Source of the DNA: a bacterium
GTDB taxonomy: Bacteria > Myxococcota_A > Bradymonadia > UBA7976 > UBA1532
Length of the DNA: 64,000 bases
Direction: 5' to 3'
Assembly (NCBI GenBank): GCA_030426085.1
Contig: JAUHYW010000053.1
Location: 1-64,000, forward strand
Numbering within the stretch: the first letter of the stretch is position 1; each line of letters begins with the position of its first letter. The translations under genes were made by a program, and so were the position numbers. The notes under the pieces are model-generated. The model was not told the DNA's origin. It did not search any database and saw only the letters and a list, made by a program, of their open reading frames with translations. Shown piece by piece: positions 25,734-35,600 of this stretch.

Positions 25734-27175
25734 AGCCCGACCCCGACGCTGAGCATCGCGGTCCACAGCCAGCCTCCGTGGGAGAAGCCGGGGAACCCGG
25801 GGTTGTTGGTCTGGAGGCCCGCCGAGCCGACCAGCGGCGCGCCCGTGCTCACCTCGATCGCGTCGGGCAGCTCGTCGACCACCGGATCGGGCGCGTCGCT
25901 GCGCTTCTGATGCGACCGGGCCAGCAGCCGCTGCCCGGCGAGCGCCAGCCCCGCCGAGAGCCGCCGCCCCTCGACCGTCCACCGGTGGCGCCAGCCCAGA
26001 CCCAGCCCCAGGCGGCTGTTGTCCACGTAGTTCGTCCGCCCGCTCTGCTCGGGCACCGGGCTCGGGGCGTACCACAGGCCCAGCGACAGCGCGTCGGCCT
26101 CGGCCTCGGCCCGCACCCCGCCCCGCACGTCCACGGTGTCGGACCAGTCGGTCGGCGTCGCCCCCTGCCGATCGCGGTAGGCCGACCACCGGCTCCAGGT
26201 GCCATCGAGCCAGCCGTCCAGCCGCCAGCCGCCCAGCGCCACCTCGCCGGCCACCCCCGCCCCGACCCGCAGCGGCTCGTGGGCATAGACGTAGGTGAAC
26301 CGCTGGAACAGCGCGTCCTGACCCTCGGGGTACTCATAGTCGAAGAACTGGAGCTCGGCCGACCCCTCCACCCGCGACTCCGAGGGCAGATGCACAGTGG
26401 CCCCCAGCGTCAGCCCGTCCAGCGGCCGCACCGCCAGCCCGACGTGGGGCGCGAAGACCGCCGCCACGTCCACCGCCGTCGCCGTCGTCGCCCGCTCCGG
26501 ATCGCCCGCGTCGGGCACGTACACCGACGCCGTCGTGCGGGCGTCGTTGAGCAGCGTCACCCCCGCCCCCACCGAGACCGCGTCGACGATCCGCAGCGCC
26601 AGCGCGGTGGTGAAGGTCGTCAGCCGCAGCCGGTCGCCGTGGCGCTCGACGTGCAGGCTGTTGTCGAAGTACTGCGCCCGCTCGTCGACGTAGTGCGGGT
26701 TCTGAGACTGGAACGCCGACAGCGGCAGCACCGCGGTGAAGCCCAGGCTCAGCCGGTCGGGCCACAGCGGCAGCGCGCCGCCCAGCGAGACGAACAGATC
26801 GGTGCCCGCCGGATCGGCCCCGCCCCGCTCGGCCCGCAGCTCGGCGGTCGGCAGCGGCCGCCGCTCCAGCCGGGCGCTGCCCTCGGGCGTGATCCGCCGG
26901 GCGTCGCGCACCGCCCCCGGCACGTCGTAGCCCGCCGGGCGGGCGTCCAGGTCGAGGTCCACCGCCCGCCCCAGCGCGGCGAGCCCCAGCTCGAACACCA
27001 GGGCGTCGGTCGCCAGCAGCGCCGGGTTGAAGTAGGCCGTCGCCCCCCCGCTCGCCGCCGCCCGGGACGCGAACGGCCGGTCGCCGCCGAAGCCCCCGGT
27101 CAGCTCGAGCGCGGGCACGGCGCCGGCGGGGCCCGCGGCCAGCAGCGTGATCAGGGCGATGGGGACGGCGCGCAC
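25730..27175 (-). CDS. FadL/OMPP1-like outer membrane beta-barrel
   Basis: A 481-residue outer-membrane protein starting at a GTG after a GGAGG site. A signal peptide (about 1-20, ending AGA) is followed by the typical FadL-family early pattern GGATAYFNPALLA (SAxAxFxNPA-like). The body has alternating hydrophobic strands throughout (RLTTFTTALALRIVDAVSVG, LTLGATVHLPSESRVEGSAE), and the C-terminus ends in a barrel-type strand LWTAMLSVGVGL. The family moves hydrophobic molecules such as long-chain fatty acids across the outer membrane; which substrate applies here cannot be told. It is the first gene of a pair with a lipoprotein, coupled by a 4-base overlap. Confidence 0.8.
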   Translation of the reverse strand: MRAVPIALITLLAAGPAGAVPALELTGGFGGDRPFASRAAASGGATAYFNPALLATDALVFELGLAALGRAVDLDLDARPAGYDVPGAVRDARRITPEGSARLERRPLPTAELRAERGGADPAGTDLFVSLGGALPLWPDRLSLGFTAVLPLSAFQSQNPHYVDERAQYFDNSLHVERHGDRLRLTTFTTALALRIVDAVSVGAGVTLLNDARTTASVYVPDAGDPERATTATAVDVAAVFAPHVGLAVRPLDGLTLGATVHLPSESRVEGSAELQFFDYEYPEGQDALFQRFTYVYAHEPLRVGAGVAGEVALGGWRLDGWLDGTWSRWSAYRDRQGATPTDWSDTVDVRGGVRAEAEADALSLGLWYAPSPVPEQSGRTNYVDNSRLGLGLGWRHRWTVEGRRLSAGLALAGQRLLARSHQKRSDAPDPVVDELPDAIEVSTGAPLVGSAGLQTNNPGFPGFSHGGWLWTAMLSVGVGL

Positions 27176-27242
27176 GCGACCTCCGGGGTTGAGTCGACCG
27201 GATGCAGCGACGCGCCCCGGGGTCGCGCGCCCGGGCGCGGTA

Positions 27243-27270
27243 GGCCCCCGCGGCCCGCCTCAGCGGGGCC
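27243..27270 (-). terminator. Imperfect GC hairpin at the end of the FRG gene
   Basis: GGCCCCCGC (27243-27251) pairs with GCGGGGCC (27263-27270) with one bulged C and an 11-base loop. It overlaps the stop codon of the FRG-domain gene at 27260. No T tract is seen; it separates the defence-type genes from the envelope genes to the left. Confidence 0.3.
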
Positions 27271-28237
27271 TTCGGAAGCGATGCTCCATGACCGAGCGCG
27301 CGGCGCCGGCGAACCCGGCGTAGACCGTCGTCGCCTGGATGAACTCGTCCCGCAGGAGCGTCAGCAGACGGCCGGCCTCGCTCGACTTCAGGGTCAGCCG
27401 CACCAGCACCGGCTCCGGGCCGAGCGCCGTCGCCTTGGCACAATGCTTCTGCAGATCGAAGAGGTCCGGGTCCACCGCATCCTCGGGGCTCACCTCGGGG
27501 CGGATCAGCGTGAACAGCCCGCTCTGGAGGTGCAGGTTGGGGTTGCCCGCCCGAGGGGCGAAGACCAGCTCGGCGCCCGTGGTCCGGGGGTCGTTCACGA
27601 AGCCTCGATCGAGAGCCCAGACCGCCAGCGCCTCCGGGGCGCCCGGGCCGCTCTTCGCGACACAACCCGAGGCGGCGAAGTAGGCCGCGACCAGCGGCTT
27701 GCGGGACCAGTCCAAGAGCCGGGTCGGCACCGCGTAGTGTTGAGCCAGCGCAACCAGCGGCAAGAGAGGTTGTGGCGCCCAGTCGGCGAGCTTCTTTGCT
27801 GCCGAGCGCCCGTCGAACGGCGAGAGGCACGCGGCCAGCTGCTCCATGAGGCCCGGCAGCCTCAACCCCTGGGTATCGGTCATCCGGAAGAAGCGCCAGG
27901 CCAGCGCGTGCTCGGCCCGGATCTGATGAGCGTGAGTCCAGTTCGCCGGGTCGATCACGGCCGCGTGCGGATCATCCTTCGCCGATGTGGCATCCGCCGC
28001 GATCCGGACCCAGCGATCGATCCGACGGCCGTCGGGGGAGTCGGGGCGCCAGGTGCTCGGCCTCGACCCGGAGGGCACGAGCGCATAGCGCGCGTCGGAC
28101 AGGCCCCGAAAGGCCCACCGCCGAGCGTCGCCGTTGCGCTGCCACGGCTGACCGCCCGGGACCTGCCCGAAGCGCAGCGCGGAGACGAACGCCGCCGCGT
28201 CGTCGAACTGTCTCGTATCGTCGTCGACCCGGGCCAT
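27260..28237 (-). CDS. FRG-domain protein
   Basis: A 325-residue cytoplasmic protein. The FRG domain is recognisable by RWAFRGLSDARYALVPS (about 37-53) and the core QHYAVPTRLLDWSRKPLVAA (about 185-204), followed by AYFAA. The first Phe-Arg-Gly gives the family its name. The biochemical role of FRG domains is unsettled; they occur in prophages, defence islands and toxin-like proteins (family knowledge). The start ATG at 28237 has an AGG site 6 bases upstream. It diverges from the HDOD gene, sharing a 129-base gap, and forms the left edge of the island. It is not clear whether it works with the RADAR-like operon or is a separate module. Confidence 0.85.
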   Translation of the reverse strand: MARVDDDTRQFDDAAAFVSALRFGQVPGGQPWQRNGDARRWAFRGLSDARYALVPSGSRPSTWRPDSPDGRRIDRWVRIAADATSAKDDPHAAVIDPANWTHAHQIRAEHALAWRFFRMTDTQGLRLPGLMEQLAACLSPFDGRSAAKKLADWAPQPLLPLVALAQHYAVPTRLLDWSRKPLVAAYFAASGCVAKSGPGAPEALAVWALDRGFVNDPRTTGAELVFAPRAGNPNLHLQSGLFTLIRPEVSPEDAVDPDLFDLQKHCAKATALGPEPVLVRLTLKSSEAGRLLTLLRDEFIQATTVYAGFAGAARSVMEHRFRRPR

Positions 28238-28366
28238 GAGACCTCGCCTGCCATTGTGTGAGCCACTGTGGCAGGCCTGGGGCCACGGGACAAGGCCGGC
28301 CGGACTTCGACGACGCAAATCCCGCGCAGCCTTGATACACTGCGACCTCTTGTGGAGATCCGCCCC

Positions 28367-29566
28367 GTGCGCAGACTCACCGCCCTCGTCATCGCCGGCC
28401 CGTCATCCGACATCGATCGGCTCATGGCCTCGATCGGGCGCTTCGGCATCCGCCCGTCCCGAACGCCGCAGTTGGATGTCGCGCGAGCCATCGAGGCGCA
28501 TTGCATCTTCGTCGACCGCGCGATGCTACCCGACGCCGAGTGGCCGACCGACGACCCGCGCCTCGACGCGGTGCCGCTGATCGACATCACGGCCGACGGC
28601 TCACCGCCCCCTGCGCGGTGCCTCATGCAGGTCACGCCTCCGTTCGAGCGATCGGCCGTACGCGAGGCGCTGCGCCGCGTGGAGCGCGCCGATCGCACGC
28701 CCCGCCGCAGCGCGCGGCCGACCGACGCCGACCCGATCGACGCGACCATCGCGCGCATCCAGCGAGGCGAGCTGGAGCTGCCCGAGATGCCGGATGTGGT
28801 CTTGAGGCTGCGGGAGGAGTTGGGGCGTCTCGAGGGGCCGAGGCGCCAGAAAGTCATAGAGTTCCTCGAATCAGACGAAGCGTTGGTGACTCGAGTGATC
28901 AAAGCCGCCAACCTGGTCGGCGCGGGCATCACTCGGGTCACCACACTGCCCGGGGCCGTCGGACGTCTGGGAAACGCCACCGTGTATCGGCTCGTCTTCA
29001 CCATCGAGATGCGGAAGCTCTTCTGGCTCCACGACCCGGTGCTGGATCGCATCTTCCGCAACCGGTGGGCGAGCCACCTCGCGAGCGGCCACCGCTGCCG
29101 GGCCGTGGCCCGTGCCTTGGGGTCACCGCATCAGCCCGAGCACGCCTTCCTCCTGGGGCTGATGCACCGGATCGGCGAGTCGTTCCTGCTGCGCGCCTTC
29201 GACGCCTACGTCCAGTCGAACTCATCAACGCCGCCAGAGCCCGATACGATCGAAGAGATCCTCTCCCGGTGGCAGCCCCACGTGGGCGCGGCGCTCGCTC
29301 GCCAGTGGTCTCTGGGGCCGGCTTTCGTCGCGGTGGCTCGCTATTCATCCACGGCCGACGGGGGCGAGAGCGAAGGGCTCCCTCCGGATGTGCTTCGGTG
29401 CGTTCGGCTGGTGCGATTGTCCGAGAGCATCGGCGATGCGCTGGATGACGCTGAGACTGATCGCATCGCATGCCACCCGGAGGTCGAACGGAACTTCGAA
29501 CTGCTCGGCTGTCCGCCAGCACAGCGAGCGGTCGTCCTGAGGGGCGCTCTCGACTCGGCCCGATGA
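28367..29566 (+). CDS. HDOD-domain signalling protein
   Basis: A 399-residue cytoplasmic protein. The first 120 residues (TALVIAGPSSDIDRLMASIG and on) look like a degenerate receiver-type fold without a clear phospho-acceptor. From about residue 128 there is an HDOD domain (LPEMPDVVLRLREELG, VIEFLESDEALVTRVIKAAN, GITRVTTLPGAVGRLG, HAFLLGLMHRIGESFLL), the HD-related regulatory fold that generally lacks the full metal site. HDOD proteins are known in stress, motility and second-messenger signalling. The GTG start at 28367 follows GGAG at 28353-28356; earlier in-frame starts have no site. It precedes the giant NTPase gene by 108 bases, in which a promoter is seen, so it may be a separate transcript or feed into the operon. 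Confidence 0.8.
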   Translation: MRRLTALVIAGPSSDIDRLMASIGRFGIRPSRTPQLDVARAIEAHCIFVDRAMLPDAEWPTDDPRLDAVPLIDITADGSPPPARCLMQVTPPFERSAVREALRRVERADRTPRRSARPTDADPIDATIARIQRGELELPEMPDVVLRLREELGRLEGPRRQKVIEFLESDEALVTRVIKAANLVGAGITRVTTLPGAVGRLGNATVYRLVFTIEMRKLFWLHDPVLDRIFRNRWASHLASGHRCRAVARALGSPHQPEHAFLLGLMHRIGESFLLRAFDAYVQSNSSTPPEPDTIEEILSRWQPHVGAALARQWSLGPAFVAVARYSSTADGGESEGLPPDVLRCVRLVRLSESIGDALDDAETDRIACHPEVERNFELLGCPPAQRAVVLRGALDSAR

Positions 29567-29610
29567 TGGCATACACGCTCGCCCGAGCGTCCCATGTGCT
29601 GGATTTGTTC

Positions 29611-29639
29611 TTGGCCGGGCTCTCGACGCGCTGTACGGT
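29611..29639 (+). promoter_or_regulatory. Candidate promoter of the RADAR-like operon
   Basis: TTGGCC (29611-29616), 17 bases, then TACGGT (29634-29639), with CTG directly before it. Transcription would start near 29646, 29 bases before the chosen ATG at 29675. If real, it gives the four-gene operon its own transcript and excludes an in-frame ATG at 29594 as the start. Confidence 0.45.
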
Positions 29640-29674
29640 CTGGTGTCCGTCGAGTTGGCCTCAGGAAGTCGTTG

Positions 29675-32600
29675 ATGTACCGGCCACACCGCTTGCTGCA
29701 CCACGAGGCGCTGGCCTGTTGTCGGCGGGTGGCCGAATCCCAATCTCCAGCCATGGACAGCGTCATCGAGGCGTTGGGGATACTCGTCGATCATCGCCAT
29801 CGCCTCCGCGCGTCGGCCGATTCGGGGCCTGGGGCGGAGAGAGTGGTCTTCGACGATCTGATCCGGGTCGGCGGGTTCAAGATCCCCGATACGCTACCGG
29901 TCCGGCTGTGCAGCTTCCGGGCGCGGGATCCAGAGCGGACGCCGCTGTTCGTCGTCGCGACCGATCAGGGTGAGCTCCTCCTGGGCCGGATCGACGAGTT
30001 CCCCGAGGCCGAGGTGCGCGCGGGGGAAGGCATACCCGTTGGGTGGCAGCGGCGCCGGCTCGATGACTTCGACCCCCGACAAGACCAGATCGTCAGCATG
30101 GTGGTCAGCCGCTGGATGCGGCCGCTCGGCCGGCGGCTCGACCTGTGGGTGGTGGTCGGTCGGGGGCGGGGTGCCGAGAAGCCCGATACGCGCTGCTATC
30201 ACGGGCTGGTCGGGCTCGAGAGCGGCTCGCTACTGCTGCGGCCGGCCCTCGACGACAGCCCGGGCAGCGTCATCGCCAGCCGCATCCGCGCGGAGCCGAT
30301 GAGCCGGGACTTCTCCGGCTGGCTGAAGGAAGACCACTTCGTCCCCGCGCTGGGGCAGGATCCGTTCGCCGCAGGCGAGAGCGTGCACTTCGACGAGAGC
30401 GACGCGCCCGACGCCGACGGAGACGGGCTCGACACCACCGAGCGCCGGGCGGCCGGGGCAGTCCGGCGTGCGATCTTCGATCTGGCGGGGCACGACAGCG
30501 GCCAGTCGATCGAGATGGACCGCTGGGATCCCGGATCGACTGAGTCGCCGGCCGACGGCTCGGTGAACACGCCCCGCGTACGCATCACGACCACCGCCTG
30601 GAGCCAGCGGCGGGTAGCCCGGGGCGACGCCGTCGGGCAGCTGGAGATCATCGACGCCCGGACGGGTGACGGCCGGCTCCCGGCCCGGGTCTTCGACCTC
30701 GGCGCGCCGATCCGGGGGCTGGCCCTGGCCGAACGCGCCGACCGGGCCGAGCTGGCCGCCGGCACGATCGACTGCGCGGTGATGGGCTACACCTGTGTGG
30801 ACGGGCTCTGGGAGCCGACCTGGACCCAGCCCGTGCTCGACCAGCCGATGGCGCTGGCCTGGGCCCCGGGTGACGGCGAAAACGGCCTCCCCGGCGAGCT
30901 GCTTCTCGCGTTTCGAAACGGCCTGATCGAGCGGGCAGCCCGGGTCGACGATCAGCCGCTGTCCACGACCTGGCATCAACTGGTCGGGCACGTCGTCGGT
31001 CAACGGGGTCCGATGAGGCTGCTCGACCTTGTGGAGGCTTGGTTCGGGCCGGCCGAAGACCCGGGCGCCGCGCGCGACCAGGAGGCGCCGCGCCGGGCGC
31101 TGCTCCTGGCCTTCATCGAGCGGGTCTGCCTCGAGCCCGAGCCCTACCTGACCGACGCCGCCACCCGAAAGCGGATCGTCGGGTTGTTTCGCGCCGTTCC
31201 GACCATCAAGGTCCCATTGACGGCGACGCGGCACCTGCTGGACGCGGTGTCCCACCCCGGCGCAGAGCCGGACATGGTCGCGCTCCTGGCGACCATCTAC
31301 GACGCCTCACCGGCCGCGGTCCGCGAGGAGCTGGACGTCGACCTGCGGGCGCTGCGCGATCGGCAGCAGGGGCCGACGCACCTTGAGCAGTGGCGCCAGC
31401 TCCTGAAGCGGTGCGCTCGCTCACGGCAGGATCTGCTGCGTAGGGAGGATATCCCGCCCGAGCTGGAGGCGGCGCTGGCCATCGAGGCGTGGGCCAACCC
31501 CTACGTCCTGGTCGAGACGGTGCGGATCTCGGGCTATGGCGAGCCCTCCGGCCATCACGATCGGGTGCCGCCCACCGCGCTGGTCGCTGTGTCACCCCCC
31601 CCGTCGTCGAGCGACAAGACGCCGGGGGCCGACGCCCCACACTGGGTGGCCGTGGGCCGCCGCACGCAGGTCGGGGTGCACCGCTTTCATCTGGGTGACG
31701 GCCAGGACACAGCGGCGCACATGCAGTCGACGCCGGCGTGGCGCTGGCCGACCGACGGTCCCCGCGAGCAGGACATCCTGATCGACATGAGGTCCGCGGC
31801 GGTCTTCGGCGGCCGTCGATGCCTCGTCCTGGCGTGGCGCTCGGGCTGGATCGAGATCCTCGAGCCGGGCGGGGTCGGCGACGGGGCCGGCTGGGTCGAG
31901 CTCGCCAGGTGGCATGTGGGCGGGCGACCGGTGATGCTGGATGTGCTCGACGGGCACCTCTTCGTCGCGCAGCGAGACCGGCGCCGGACCGTGGTCGTCA
32001 CGCGCCGGCTGACGCGGGGGGCCAAGCCGCGCTCCTTCGAACTGGACCTGCCCCGGATCGCGGTGCTGCGCGTCGCCCGCCGCCATATCGGTGAGCGTCA
32101 CGCCGGCTTCTGGCTGTTCGCTTCGTCGACCGCCGGGCACCCCCCGCAGCTCGTGGCGCTGGATCGCGAGGCGTGCCCCGAGCCGCCGCCGAGCGATGAC
32201 CCGGTCCGGGGGCGAAGCCTGCGCCGGCTGCGCAGCCCGGTCATCACCGCCGCCTTCGACGACCCCCGAGCGCCCACGGTCCTGGCGCTGAGCACTCGGG
32301 ATGGCATGCTCTACGGGGAAGACATCGCGGCGTTCGGCCGTGAAGGAACTCTGCCGCCCGCGCCCCGCTGGATGTATCGCACGATCGGCACGCCCCAGTC
32401 ACTGGCCGGCGTAAGGAGGCCGGGCGAGGCGTCGGCCTTCCTCCTGGGCACCAACTATGGCCGCATGACCCTACTGGCGGCGGGCGATGGCCGCCGCCGA
32501 TGGGGCCGCCGCCTCTCGGCCGGCTTGCATCACCTAGCGGTCGACCCCAGCGCCCCGGGGGTGCGATTCGCGTTGCTCGCCATGGACGACGGCACGGTGA

Positions 32601-35600
32601 CGAGCCTCGAGAGCGGGCGCCCGTTCACACTGGACGCGCTGTGGGCGCGGATCGAGCATGCCGATACGACGTCGCTGACCCACCAGTTGCTGGACGACGC
32701 CGATCGCGAGAGCGTGCGCCTCTTGAAGCGTATCTTCATCGATGGCTCGGGGCAGCCATCGGCGGTCGTGGACGGCTTCGCGGCGGCCCGGCACCGGGAG
32801 ACCCGCGCCCGGATCATCCGCTGGCTCGTCGAGAGCGACCCCAGCGGGACGCACTCGCGAACCCGCCAGCGCCTGATCAGCAAGATGAACCATCGGGAGC
32901 TTCAACTCCTGCGGATGATGCTGCCCCCCGATGAGCATGGATGGGACGAGCTCGTGCGGCTCCGGCTGCTCGGCGACTACTCGAAGGTGCCCTCGGGCGA
33001 TGACGGCGTCGACGCCCAGATGGCGGCCATGGCCACGCTGATGGCCCACGGCGCGTCGCCGGAGAGCGCGGCGCAGCGACGGACGTGGAGGGAGCGCTTC
33101 TTCGAGGCGCTCCCTCCACCCGAGTATTGCGCCAACCGCTGGGTCGCCCAGGAGATTGCCCGTCGCATCCTGGACGCCGCGTTTCGGGCGACGCCCGATC
33201 CCAAGGGGCGGATCGCCCTGATCCTCGACGCTTTGATGAGGGTCCCGCTGCGGGTGCTCACCGACCTGCTCGCCCTCTTGCCGGCCGACAGCGACGTCCA
33301 CCGGCTGCTCACCCGCGTCGAGGCGATCTTCACCAGCATGCGCGGTGCGCCCAGCCGCCGGGGTCTGGAGGCGATCCACGCCCTCGCCGAGGACCTGGCG
33401 CCGCTACGCGCACGCGAGGGCGGCGAGGTGGCTCGGCTGGTGGGGTGGCTCGCCGAGTTCCACAGCCGGCTGAGCCGAGCCGGCCTGACCGATTGGGAGG
33501 AGGAGCGGACGCCCATCATCGACGCGCTACGGGTGATCGGCCAGGAAGCGCGGGCGACCGCCGAGCGCCCCGAGCCGCTGCACAAGCTGGTGCTGGGCCT
33601 GGATCAGATGCTCCCGGGGCAGCCCCCTCCGCCGGGCGACGCGCGGCTCGCCGAGCGGCGCCGGTGGCTCGACACGCTGCGGCGCTCACTGCCGACCCTC
33701 ACGGTCGTGCGCCCGGTCAGCGAGGCGACCGACTGGAGCGTCTTTACCGCCGGGCTGCTGCGCTGGACCCGGGCCCGGATCGGGCGGCTGGCCGACTGTG
33801 AAGAGCGGGCGCTCCGCGATCTGGTCCGGCCCCACCTCACACTGCGCCGGGGGGTGGTCAACCGGCTGGGCCGGGCCGAGCTGGAGATCGCGGTCGAGGG
33901 CGAGGGCAACCAGCAGCTCATCCACGCCGAGCTGACGATCGCCGCGGATGGCGCGGGCGGGCTGTCCGGCCGGGCCGAGGCGCTGCGGATCACCGAGACC
34001 TACGCGGCGTACCCCGCCCCGCGGAAGCGCTCGACCCATCGCTTCTCCGCCACCCTCCCGCTCGAGCGCCGCGAGGTGTCCATCATGACCACCCTGACCG
34101 GCAAGCTGAAGGACGCCCCGGAGCGAAGCTACACCCATCACCAGACTTGGCGCTTCGAGTTGAGTGATGACCGCGCCCGTATCGAGTCGGTGTCGCTGCC
34201 GCGTCACCTGCCGCGGACGTTCGCCGACCTCGTCGGACGCCTCACCGCGCCGGGCGCGCCAGCGGTCCAGCTGCTGGTGACCGATCCCGCCGTGTCGGGC
34301 CCCGGCGAGCGCGCGGGACGGGCAGCGTCGGACGATGCGGAGCAGAGCGCGCCCCGGGATGCGTTCGCCCGGGCGCTGGTGCGGGAGCACGACGCGTTCT
34401 GGCTCGACCTCGACCACCCGGAGGCGAAGGGCGGAGAGCGGCGAGACCGGTTCGATGTCCTCACCCTTACCCGGCCTGGTCGACTCAATGTCATCGAAGG
34501 TCATCGCTGGTTGACCCACCTGCTGGCCGCCGAGCGGCTGGATGTGGTCCGCGAATGGTTCGACGCGCTGGCTGGTGTCAGCCAGTCACTCGACGAGACC
34601 CGGCGGGTGGTCTGGATCGTCGCCGACGCCCACCTCCGCGAGCTGGCCGTCCTCGGCCTGCGACCCCCGCCCGGCCTCGCGGTGATCGAAGCCCATCGGC
34701 TCGACCCCCGATCGGCCCACGCCTCCGCTCTCAGCGCGCTCGCCCGCTCGGAGCAGACGCTCTGGCGGTCGAAGATCATCGAGGGGCGCCCGCAACCCTT
34801 GGACGCGCTCGGCTCCGATCTGCGGTTCTTCCTCGACTGGCGGCGCTGGGCCGAAGCCGGTGATGGGACGGATCGCTCCGAGCCGTCCCACGACTTCGAG
34901 CCGATACGGCGGCGGGCCATCGCCGACCTGGGGAGTCTGCCTCCCCTGGCCCGGCTGGTGGTCCAGGCGCTGGCTCAGAGCCGGCTCACCATCGAGCCGC
35001 CCTACAAGGGGTTGGAGCCTGCTCAACGGCTGGCGGGGTCCATCGAATGGATCCCCCAACGGGGTGCGTTCGAGCGTCGTGAACGGGAGCAGACCCTGAG
35101 CAAGGCCGACATCGCGCACTTCAAGCGGGCCAAGACCCGATCACCCGTGCGGATCTATGGCTTCGGCTCGGTTGGCACATTGGACGGCACGCTCTCCCGC
35201 CTGCCGGCACTGCTGGAGCGATGGCGCGTCGACACACCCTCCGAACTCGACTCGGCGATCCAGATCCTGATCGGTGGGGGGTTCGCCGATCGGGCCGGCG
35301 AGGTCACCCGGATGCGCAGCCCCTACCTCGAGATCATCCGCGACCTCTACCGGGCGCACCCCGACCTCCCGGCCGACGTCCATGATCAGCGGGTCTACAG
35401 CGCGCTGCACGGACCCGAGAGCAGCCTGCTCGAGTGCCTGCCCCTCAACTGGATCCGGCCTCTGCCGACCGAACTGCAAGTGGCCTTGATGCCCAACCTG
35501 TCCGATCCCCATCGGCAGGCGGTCCTCGATCTGGCGGGCGTCGCCCAATCCGCGGTCGTCTCGCCCACCCGGCTGGCCGCGATCTTCACGTCGATCTTCG

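Noticed and set aside
29594-29674. An earlier ATG start (29594) for the giant protein
   Set aside because: No ribosome-binding site; the candidate promoter lies downstream of it, and AGGAAG precedes the ATG at 29675.
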